A stretch of DNA of 23,713 bases from Sulfidibacterium sp964456625 (GTDB lineage: Bacteria; Bacteroidota; Bacteroidia; Bacteroidales; F082), in contig CAYWBO010000046.1 of assembly GCA_964456625.1 (NCBI GenBank), positions 1 through 23,713 on the forward strand. The letters are read 5' to 3'. Below are positions 8,405 to 16,100 of this stretch, piece after piece. The translations under genes and the position numbers were made by a program. The notes beneath the pieces were generated by a model. It did not search any database and was not told the origin of the DNA. It saw only the letters and a list, made by a program, of their open reading frames with translations. Each line of letters begins with the position of its first letter. Position 1 is the stretch's first letter.

Positions 8405-9634
8405 ATGAAAAAACAAATTGGGTCCCTGCTTACTCTCTTCCTGATCTTATGTGTTGCCGGCAACAAAGCCTGCCCGCAGAACTCATCTGATTCAATGAGT
8501 CTGAATGAGAATACAAAACTACTGGTCCAAAGCAACAATCAGTTTGGTCTGGAGCTTTTCAAAGAAGTGGCGGCGCACACCGACAGCACCCAAAACTTTA
8601 TGATTTCGCCACTGAGCGCCACCCTGGCACTCTCAATGGTTTATAACGGGGCTGCAGGGAACACGAAAACCGCGTTCGAAAACACATTCCATTTCAGCGG
8701 ACTGTCTACAGACGTCATCAATAAATCGCTGAGCAGCCTGTGTACATTACTCATGGAAACAGGCCATGAGGTAACATTCAATTTAGCCAATTCCATTTGG
8801 TATAATGAATCTTTCAGTGTGGATCGTCGTTTTCTGAAAGCCAACAAGAAATATTACGATGCCGATGTCATTGCCCTGGACTTTCACAGCCCCAGCAGCG
8901 TTAAAATGATCAATTACTGGGTGAATGGAAAAACCAACGGGAAAATTCCCACCATCATCAGGAAAATCAATCCGATGGACAGAATGATCCTGATCAACAC
9001 CACCTATTTCAAAGGAAAATGGTTAAAAGAGTTCAATCAGAAAAACACCACTAATGAGCCGTTTACTTTGCAAAACGGGAAAATTATCCACGTTCCCACC
9101 ATGATGCAGGAAACAACACTCGGCTACCTGAGCAACAAGCTCTTCACAGCCGTGGAGCTGCCTTACGGAAACAGAAAATTCAGCATGGTACTGATGCTCC
9201 CCGACAAAGGGAAAACGGTTCAGGACATCGAAAATGCACTCAGTCAAAAAACCTGGAACCAGTGGGCTACCGGATTAAATGAGCAAGAGATCATGTACAT
9301 TCATCTGCCGAAATTCAAATTCGACTTTGAAAAAACACTCAATGATGCGCTTTCAAAACTGGGACTTGGCATTGCGTTCACCGGTTCAGCAAACTTCTCA
9401 AAAATCAATCCCAAAGTTCCGTTAAACATTTCAGTGGTGAAACAGAAAACCTTTGTCGAAGTGAATGAGCTGGGAACCGAAGCTGCCGCCGCAACAGCCG
9501 TCATCATGAAAACGACGGCCATATACCGAAAAACGATTTCTTTTAACCGTCCGTTTCTCTTTGCCATCAAAGAAAATACCACAAATACTATTTTGTTTAT
9601 CGGACGCGTGATGAATCCGGGCAAAACTGAATAG
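8405..9634 (+). CDS. Exported serpin (serine protease inhibitor family)
   Basis: Serpins trap serine or cysteine proteases by a suicide mechanism. The 409-residue protein has an N-terminal export signal (MKKQIGSLLTLFLILCVAG), then the full serpin fold: NFMISPLSATLALSMVYNGAAGNT (family SP.S..AL.M...GA signature), NSIWYN, NYWVNGKTNGKI, LINTTYFKGKW, LPYGNRKFSMVLMLP, and the C-terminal FNRPFLFAIKENTTNTILFIGRVMNP. The hinge of the reactive loop, ELGTEAAAATA (355-365), has the small-residue pattern of inhibitory serpins. By alignment from Gly357 as P15, P1 falls at or next to Thr371, which hints at an elastase- or subtilisin-like target rather than trypsin. ATG 8405 was chosen because the upstream in-frame ATG 8345 lies within the promoter. 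A Cys at residue 23 lacks a good lipobox, so periplasmic, secreted or lipid-anchored all remain possible. Confidence 0.93.
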   Translation: MKKQIGSLLTLFLILCVAGNKACPQNSSDSMSLNENTKLLVQSNNQFGLELFKEVAAHTDSTQNFMISPLSATLALSMVYNGAAGNTKTAFENTFHFSGLSTDVINKSLSSLCTLLMETGHEVTFNLANSIWYNESFSVDRRFLKANKKYYDADVIALDFHSPSSVKMINYWVNGKTNGKIPTIIRKINPMDRMILINTTYFKGKWLKEFNQKNTTNEPFTLQNGKIIHVPTMMQETTLGYLSNKLFTAVELPYGNRKFSMVLMLPDKGKTVQDIENALSQKTWNQWATGLNEQEIMYIHLPKFKFDFEKTLNDALSKLGLGIAFTGSANFSKINPKVPLNISVVKQKTFVEVNELGTEAAAATAVIMKTTAIYRKTISFNRPFLFAIKENTTNTILFIGRVMNPGKTE

Positions 9635-9670
9635 TGACAGCGTGACGATGTGACAACGCGACAAGGTCAA
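9634..9670. repeat. Imperfect 8-bp tandem repeat (GTGACAAC-like units)
   Basis: From 9634, four to five units follow at an exact 8-base period: GTGACAGC, GTGACGAT, GTGACAAC, GCGACAAG and then a degenerate GTCAAAAC. The first unit overlaps the last base of the serpin stop codon. Similar GTGAC/ATGTGACAA arrays occur in intergenic regions of other Bacteroidetes as far as I recall; I could not check this. Confidence 0.6.
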
Positions 9671-9736
9671 AACAAAAGATCAAAAGGAAAAGAGTTGGAC
9701 AATGTGAAAAACAACATGCTTTTAATATCCTACATT

Positions 9737-9768
9737 CCCCTCCAGGGAGGGGTGTAGGGGTGGGTTAA
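9737..9768. repeat. C/G-rich palindromic intergenic repeat
   Basis: CCCCTCC (9737-9743) and GGAGGGG (9746-9752) form a perfect 7-bp palindrome around AG, followed by a G-rich arm TGTAGGGGTGGGTTAA. This composition is unlike the surrounding AT-rich spacer. It resembles a short palindromic element (CCCCTCC..GGAGGGG..GGGGTGGGTT) that I recall as widespread in Bacteroidetes intergenic DNA. It lies between the convergent serpin and U32 genes and could also act as a transcription stop. Confidence 0.55.
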
Positions 9769-9796
9769 GCAAAAATTCAAAAACCGGATAAAAAAT

Positions 9797-11065
9797 TTAT
9801 TTCTGTACCAGATTAGGAATATCCTTATCGGCTTTCACGACTTTGTAAACCTTATCGTTCCGACGGACGATCTCCTTGACAGGGATGGAACAGAAACTTC
9901 CTTTTTCGACCTTCTGAACAGGGTCCGGGTCCAGCCTGATCTCGCGGACGCGGTCCTCATAAACGCCGGTGGTTTCGCCGATGATCTTAATTTCATCTTC
10001 AACGGCCAGATCGTTACTTTCGACTTTGATCTCTGCCACGCCCAGTTTGCTGAAATAGTTGGTAACTTTCCCAATGTATGTTTTCCTTTCAGTAGCCTGG
10101 TTGCCGTATTCTTCGGTCCATTCGCCTATTTCACGGCCCAAATAATAACCATCCCAGAAACCGCGGTTGTAAACCCTCGACAGTTCCGCGTTCCAGCGCT
10201 CCACATCCGCTTCGGTAAACTGACCCTCAAACCAGGCGTTCACCGCTTCGCGATACACGCGGGCCACGGTTTTTACATATTCCGGTGATCGGCCGCGGCC
10301 TTCCAGCTTCAGCACACGGACCCCGGCATCCAGAATCTGATCGAGGAACGAAACGGTATTCAGATCTTTGGGCGACATGATATATTTCCCGTCCACTTCC
10401 AGTTCCAGATCTGACTCGGTATCCTTAACCGTATATTTTCTCCGGCAGGGCTGGAGACAGGCACCCCGGTTGGCAGATGAATTCAGGTTGTCAAGACTCA
10501 GATAACACTTCCCGGAAACGGCCATGCACAATGCGCCGTGGGCAAAAACCTCGATCTGGATCAGCTCGCCTTTGGGTCCGCGGATGTCCTGTTCCCGGAT
10601 GGCGGCGGTGATCGCCTTGACCTGATCGATGCGCAGTTCCCTGGCAGTAACCATCACATCGGCAAAATGAGCGTAAAACTTCACCGCTTCGATGTTGCAT
10701 ATATTAGCCTGGGTCGACATGTGAACTTCCACACCTTTTTCGTGGGCATACTGGATCACAGACTGGTCCGAAGCGATGATGGCGGTGATGTCATTTTCTT
10801 TGGCCGCATCCACAATTTGCTTCATCAACGCTAATTCGTCATCATAAATTTCCGTGTTCAGCGTAATGTAAGACCGAATACGATTGCGCCTGCAAATTTC
10901 CGAGATTTTTACCAGATCGTCCAGTGTGAAATTTTTCGATGAACGCGAACGCATATTTAGCCTGTCAATACCGAAATAAACACTGTTGGCACCGCCCTGA
11001 ATGGCAGCCATCAGCATTTCGTAAGAGCCCACAGGAGCCATAATTTCAACATCTTGCGCGGTCAT
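9797..11065 (-). CDS. Peptidase U32 family protein, TrhP(YegQ)/RlhA-like
   Basis: The 422-residue cytosolic protein has the U32 TIM-barrel core (IMAPVGSYEMLMAAIQGGANSVYFG near the N-terminus; VHMSTQANICNIEAVKFY) and the family signature IEVFAHGALCMAVSGKCYLS. NRGACLQPCRRKYTV and YIMSPKDLNTV...GVRVLKLEGRGRSPEYV follow, then a small U32 C-terminal domain. Four Cys lie close together (180, 187, 203, 207). Relatives are RNA-modification enzymes rather than true peptidases: TrhP makes 5-hydroxyuridine at tRNA position 34 from prephenate, and RlhA hydroxylates 23S rRNA. The YIM.SKDL and LKIEGR-like blocks favour the TrhP side, but I do not fix a symbol. ATG 11065 is preferred over an upstream ATG at 11113, because a TATTTTTG -7 box lies between them. 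Confidence 0.85.
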   Translation of the reverse strand: MTAQDVEIMAPVGSYEMLMAAIQGGANSVYFGIDRLNMRSRSSKNFTLDDLVKISEICRRNRIRSYITLNTEIYDDELALMKQIVDAAKENDITAIIASDQSVIQYAHEKGVEVHMSTQANICNIEAVKFYAHFADVMVTARELRIDQVKAITAAIREQDIRGPKGELIQIEVFAHGALCMAVSGKCYLSLDNLNSSANRGACLQPCRRKYTVKDTESDLELEVDGKYIMSPKDLNTVSFLDQILDAGVRVLKLEGRGRSPEYVKTVARVYREAVNAWFEGQFTEADVERWNAELSRVYNRGFWDGYYLGREIGEWTEEYGNQATERKTYIGKVTNYFSKLGVAEIKVESNDLAVEDEIKIIGETTGVYEDRVREIRLDPDPVQKVEKGSFCSIPVKEIVRRNDKVYKVVKADKDIPNLVQK

Positions 11066-11087
11066 GAGCTGTGTTTTGATGAGCGTG

Positions 11088-11095
11088 CAAAAATA
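11088..11095 (-). promoter_or_regulatory. -7 box of the U32 gene promoter
   Basis: The minus strand reads TATTTTTG at 11095-11088, matching the Bacteroidetes -7 consensus. The -33 region is weak (GTTTC rather than TTTG). A start near 11082 would leave only about 17 bases before ATG 11065. Confidence 0.5.
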
Positions 11096-11174
11096 ACGAA
11101 AACATCGATGCACGGGAAACCGGAAGCATTCAGCCTCTATTTTTCTGAAATTTTGAAGTTCCGAATCGGAAAAA

Positions 11175-11203
11175 TTTGTTTTTCAGAAATATTTATAGAT
11201 TTG
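11175..11203 (+). promoter_or_regulatory. Bacteroidetes-type promoter of asnB
   Basis: TTTG (11175-11178) and TAGATTTG (11196-11203) are separated by 17 bases. This predicts a start near 11210 and a leader of about 40 AT-rich bases before the asnB ATG at 11251. Confidence 0.72.
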
Positions 11204-11250
11204 CCTGCTCATCACAATTTTTTTAGGGCGTTTTTTTAAAGGGAATTACT

Positions 11251-12915
11251 ATGTGTTCAATTTTAGGGATACTGGACGTGAAGACCGGTACCGCCGCGCT
11301 ACGGGAACAGGCATTGGAAATGTCGAAAACCATGCGCCACCGCGGTCCCGACTGGTCGGGTATTTACGTCAACGATCAGGCGATTCTGGTTCATGAACGG
11401 CTGTCGATCGTGGATGTGGAGAATGGTGCCCAGCCTTTGATGAGTGCTGACAACCGGCTGGCGCTGGCGGTGAACGGTGAGATTTACAATCACCGCGAAC
11501 TGGAGAAAAAATTGAACCGTCCTTATGACTTTCAGACCAAATCAGACTGTGAAGTCATCAATGCGCTTTATCTGGAAAAAGGAAACGACTTCCTGAACGA
11601 TCTGAACGGAATCTTCGCTTTTGTGCTTTACGATAATAAAGACCATTCCTACCTCATTGCCCGCGACCACATCGGCATCGTCCCGTTGTATTACGGCCAT
11701 GATGAAATAGGCGTGATGTACGTGGCTTCGGAAATGAAAGCACTGATCAACCGTTGTAGCCACATTGAAACTTTCCCTCCGGGACATTATTACAGCAGCA
11801 AAACGAAAGAGTTTGTACGCTATTACCAGCGCGACTGGGAGAGCTTTGATGCTGTAAAAGACAATGTCACGGATAAAGAAAAACTAAAATCGGCACTGGA
11901 AGATGCTGTGCATCGTCAACTGATGTCGGATGTTCCTTACGGGGTGTTGCTTTCCGGCGGATTGGATTCATCCATTATTTCTGCGCTTGTGCGGAAATAT
12001 GCTCAGCGACGTGTAGAGTCTTCTGACACACAGGAAGCCTGGTGGCCTCAGGTGCACTCTTTTTCCATCGGGCTGCAACATTCTCCCGATCTCGCGGCAG
12101 CGAAAAAAGTAGCCGACCACATCGGATCCATCCATCACGAATTTGTGTATACCATTCAGGAAGGCCTGGATGCCATTTCGGATGTGATCTACCATCTGGA
12201 AACTTATGACGTAACCACCGTTCGTGCTTCGACACCTATGTACCTCATGTCGCGGAAAATCCGTTCCATGGGCGTAAAAATGGTTTTGTCGGGCGAAGGT
12301 GCTGATGAAATTTTCGGGGGTTATCTTTATTTCCATAAGGCACCCAACGCACAGGCACTGCATGAAGAAACCGTCAGGAAACTGTCGAAACTTCATCTGT
12401 TCGACTGTCTGCGTGCCAACAAGTCTATGGCTGCCTGGGGCGTTGAAGCCCGTGTGCCTTTTCTGGACCGGGAATTTATGGATGTGGCCATGCGCATGAA
12501 TCCGGAAGACAAGCTGGTGAAAGAAGGAAAGATGGAAAAGCAGGTGCTGCGCGAACTTTTCGGCGATTTGCTGCCTGAAGAAATTGCCTGGCGCCAGAAA
12601 GAACAGTTCTCCGATGGTGTGGGATACAACTGGATCGATACGTTGAAGCAGATAGCCGAAGAGCAGGTGAAGAACCTGGAGCTGGAGCATGCCGCTTATC
12701 GTTTCCCGATCAATACGCCTACTACTAAGGAAGGTTATTATTACAGGTCGATCTTCGATAAGTTCTTCCCGGGGGAACAGGCTGCCAAGACCGTACCAGG
12801 CGGTAAGTCCGTGGCCTGCAGCACTCCGGAAGCCCTTGCCTGGGATAACTCTTTGAATAATATGATTGACCCTTCGGGCCGGGCGGTTCAACAAGTTCAC
12901 AAAGCCTCTTACTAA
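11251..12915 (+). CDS. asnB: Asparagine synthase B (glutamine-hydrolysing)
   Basis: This enzyme makes asparagine from aspartate, glutamine and ATP. The 554-residue protein is close to E. coli AsnB along its whole length and has the same size. After Met removal, Cys2 of MCSILGI is the N-terminal nucleophile of the class II glutaminase domain (residues 1 to about 200, with MRHRGPDWSGIY and LAVNGEIYNH). The synthetase domain has the PP-loop SGGLDSS at 235-241, then YDVTTVRASTPMYLMSRKI, LSGEGADEIFGGY, WGVEARVPFLDREF and WRQKEQFSDGVGY. The product should be cytosolic. It has its own promoter and terminator, so it is monocistronic, and nothing suggests a broken or truncated copy. Confidence 0.97.
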   Translation: MCSILGILDVKTGTAALREQALEMSKTMRHRGPDWSGIYVNDQAILVHERLSIVDVENGAQPLMSADNRLALAVNGEIYNHRELEKKLNRPYDFQTKSDCEVINALYLEKGNDFLNDLNGIFAFVLYDNKDHSYLIARDHIGIVPLYYGHDEIGVMYVASEMKALINRCSHIETFPPGHYYSSKTKEFVRYYQRDWESFDAVKDNVTDKEKLKSALEDAVHRQLMSDVPYGVLLSGGLDSSIISALVRKYAQRRVESSDTQEAWWPQVHSFSIGLQHSPDLAAAKKVADHIGSIHHEFVYTIQEGLDAISDVIYHLETYDVTTVRASTPMYLMSRKIRSMGVKMVLSGEGADEIFGGYLYFHKAPNAQALHEETVRKLSKLHLFDCLRANKSMAAWGVEARVPFLDREFMDVAMRMNPEDKLVKEGKMEKQVLRELFGDLLPEEIAWRQKEQFSDGVGYNWIDTLKQIAEEQVKNLELEHAAYRFPINTPTTKEGYYYRSIFDKFFPGEQAAKTVPGGKSVACSTPEALAWDNSLNNMIDPSGRAVQQVHKASY

Positions 12916-12940
12916 AAGAGATTAGGAACATGAACCCAAG

Positions 12941-12971
12941 GCCGGAACTCATAAGTTTCCGGCTTTTTTTT
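12941..12971 (+). terminator. Intrinsic terminator of asnB
   Basis: GCCGGAA (12941-12947) pairs with TTCCGGC (12957-12963) around a 9-base loop, followed by eight T (12964-12971). It lies 25 bases after the asnB stop. Confidence 0.88.
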
Positions 12972-13031
12972 GGGAAAAACCCGACAGATGAAAAACGAGA
13001 AATGAATGGAAAAACAAGAAAGTACAATTTG

Positions 13032-13041
13032 CAAACGTTTG
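13032..13041. promoter_or_regulatory. CAAACGTTTG palindrome, possible LacI/PurR-type operator
   Basis: A perfect 10-bp palindrome CAAACGTTTG, preceded by G, resembles the core of LacI-family operators (the PurR site core is GCAAACGTTT). It lies about 55 bases upstream of the -7 box of the giant gene and after the asnB terminator. No LacI-family gene is in the window. It could be chance. Confidence 0.3.
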
Positions 13042-13095
13042 ATTAAAAAAATGTTATAATTGGTATTTAAATGATTTTCAAATAGTAAAAACCGC

Positions 13096-13103
13096 TAAAT
13101 TTG
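13096..13103 (+). promoter_or_regulatory. -7 box of the giant gene promoter
   Basis: TAAATTTG matches TAnnTTTG. The -33 position holds TTTTC (13075-13079) at a fair 16-17-base spacing instead of TTTG. Transcription would begin near 13110, giving an 85-base leader whose last third is almost pure A/T, before ATG 13195. Confidence 0.55.
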
Positions 13104-13194
13104 TTACCGTTGGGGAATGGGCTGTTTCCTTTCCGTTTCAACGGGAACGCGTAAAACAGTAATATTTTTTAACTTTTTTAAAATTTATATAAAC

Positions 13195-16100
13195 ATGAGA
13201 AGGCTGAACAAACCAAAATTGAATCTCGGCGACGACGCGCTGGATTTTATTAACCTATACAGGGCACTTCAACCGGCGGCTGAAAATTTTCTGCTTCCAT
13301 ACTTCATGGATCTGCTGAAGAATTTCTACACGCTTTGTTATGAAGAACCTGATGATCCGGTTTACCAGCAGAAGGAAATCAACCGTCAGCTTGCGATTCT
13401 CAAAGAGGCCTTCCCCTCTTACGTGGACGTCTCGCTCATGTTGTTTCCCCACGAGGAATCCAAAGCCTTCGAGTACCGTTCGCGCATCAACCAATTCCGT
13501 AACCGGCTCCTGAACCTGATGGACACGGAGCTTATCAGCGACGAAAAGCAGGAAGAAGCCAAACAGATACTCCGTTTTCATGATTTTTCCATGGGAACAC
13601 CTCCCTTTACGGAAAGCAACCTGAAATTCCGCTTCAACATCCTACTGGGTGAAGAAGCCATCTCGTTGCGTCGCTTCCGCGAAGTGCTGGGCATCAAAGA
13701 AGAGATTGAAAAATCACAGTGGAATTACCTGATGGACGTGCTGGAACAAATGATCGTCCAAAGCGCCCACTATACCACCGGACCTGAAAAAGAAGACTTT
13801 CTGGAAAGGATGTCACAAAGCGTCCACCTGAAAGGCCTTAACGGATTCCTGAAAACCGTGGTCAGCGGAAGCCCGGATAGCGCCATCGGCCTGATCGTGG
13901 AAGAGCTCTTCAACCCGAAACAAACCGTCATCGTCAATTACGAAAACGATGAACAATTGTTTCTGCAGGTCAGTGGTAACCAGACGGCCATTTTCATCAT
14001 CAAAATCAAATCACTGGCACAAAATCCATTCAACGATCACAAATGGTTCCCGTTCCTCAGCAGGATGGTCTTTGTGGACGATTCCACCATGGCACAACGC
14101 ACCAACATTACGATGGTTTATGGTCTCCATCATAAAATCATCCAGACGCTCAATAAAGTCCACACCAAAAAACTGGGAGCCCTGGCCAACAGTCAGCTGA
14201 ATCTGCGGCTGATCCTGGAAAAAGTGAGCCTCACCAACCTGAAAAAATTTAAAGAACGTGTCGACAGCAAGATCGCTGACTATGAAAAAGAACTGGTGCT
14301 GTTGAAACAGGACCAGCTCGGCGTGGTAGATGATGCCGAGAAAAACCTGGGACTTTTCAAATTTGATGAGTTTTCACGTCAAATCATCAAAGACCGGTAC
14401 AGCCTGGATAAACTCAGCAACTATCTGGATCTGATCATCCGCTGTGCCGACCCGGTGCAACAAAAGAAACTCAACCGTACGCTCATCGATGCTTTCGAAG
14501 AGCTGACACTGAAATATTTTTATTCTTCCAACAGGAAACTGCACATTGCCACCATCGTGGAAGGCGGCGGAAGAAACCAGATCAAAACTTACGGCGAATA
14601 TCTGCTTCAGCGCAAGCTGAGAGCTGTTGACAATGAAATTGTGGAACGCTGCCGCGTGATCCTGGATGTTTTCCCGGATCCTTACCAACGCACGCTGAAA
14701 AACCATTTTCATAAAAACTTCGGCCTCAACCTGTTTCTTGAAAAATACAAACAGTATCTCATCAAAGCCAAAAACGAAGCCGACAACGCAGGCCGTTTGA
14801 AAAATGTGCTCATCGACCTGGGCATTCTGGAGAAATACGAAAGCCTGAGTCCCAAAGATCAGGGCATCATCAAAGAATTTATCAGCAACCTGACGAATCT
14901 GAAAAAGACTTCCATTTCCGACGACGTACAGATGATCATCCGCGACGTGTTATTCGGAAAAGAAGACAAGGTGCTGAAACCTTACATTCTTTTCAACAAA
15001 TATTCATCATGGGAATACCTCGACCTGTTCCCAACGGATCGTTTCGACATCAACCCATTCGACCTGGAGATTGGTATTACAGCGGAAGGAAGAATTGATT
15101 TCGACCGGTTGACCAACCGGCTGGAACGGATGAAAAACACCTTTCAGATCTTTGATGAAACCGGCAACCTTTGGGATCGCTTCAGCGAAAACCTGACCAT
15201 CATCATCAACGATCCGTCCAATCCGTCGGGCTTCTCCGATTTCAACCACGAAGCATTGCTGGAATTCCTGAAATTTGTGAGCACCGGCAAGATCACGCTC
15301 CTGCTGGATGAGGCTTACAATGACACGGTAAAACTGGAGGACGAAACCGAACCGAAATGGCGTACCATTTCGCGTTATGTGATGAACAACATCGACCAGA
15401 AATACAACCGCCTGAACCTGGTTTCTTCGATTTCAACCACGAAAAACCTGGGTGCCACGGGAGACCGGCTGGGATCGATCGTTGCTACAAACGCCAAAAA
15501 AGATGTGATCGACTTTGCCCGCAAGCAAAACAGCAAAGAGTCGGGGAACACCAACTCGCTGTACATGCTGGTGAACATTCTTCAGATCGCTGATCTGGCT
15601 AAACGCATCAAAAACAACCTGGAAGAAAAGCTTCCGAAAAATGCGTCGCGGCATACCATCAAAAAGATCATTGAAGACTACATCATCAAAACCGTTCAGG
15701 ACGAATCCGTACAAAAAGTACAGCGCAGTGGACTGAAATCGCACTTCGAAGGAAGCCCGCTCCACCTGTTTCTACTCAATGAACTGGTGGCCATCGACAA
15801 GCTGGACATGCTGGATCTTCCCGATGACTTCAAATATAAAAACGAGCCGTTTTTTGCTTACTATCTGAAACAACTCGTAGGTACACTGAACGGCTTCCGG
15901 GTGAACAAAAACTTCAGAACGGAATCGCTGACGCGTTTAAATATTGCCAAAAAAACCGCCACCGAACTGCTGAGCGGAGAACTGGGAAAATATGCCGATG
16001 TGGTGGCTTCCGACGGTTCTTTTCTGTTCAACATCCGCTTAAAATATTTTTTCTCGTATCAGGATCTGGAAAAATTCGCCCAGAAACTGGCAGAACAACG

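Noticed and set aside
8405..8475. Lipobox in the serpin signal peptide (Cys at residue 23)
   Set aside because: The preceding residues N-K-A do not fit the lipobox well, so lipidation was not called, although it cannot be ruled out.
11968..12900. A 310-codon open frame on the minus strand inside asnB
   Set aside because: It is fully antisense to the strongly conserved AsnB synthetase domain and has no recognisable motif.
13038..13062. TTTG (13038-13041) with TATAATTG (13055-13062) as a second promoter of the giant gene
   Set aside because: The spacing of 13 bases is too short, and the -7 word is one base off consensus.
13117..13194. Earlier ATG start for the giant gene
   Set aside because: It lies about seven bases after the expected transcript start and encodes a sequence drawn from the AT-rich leader.
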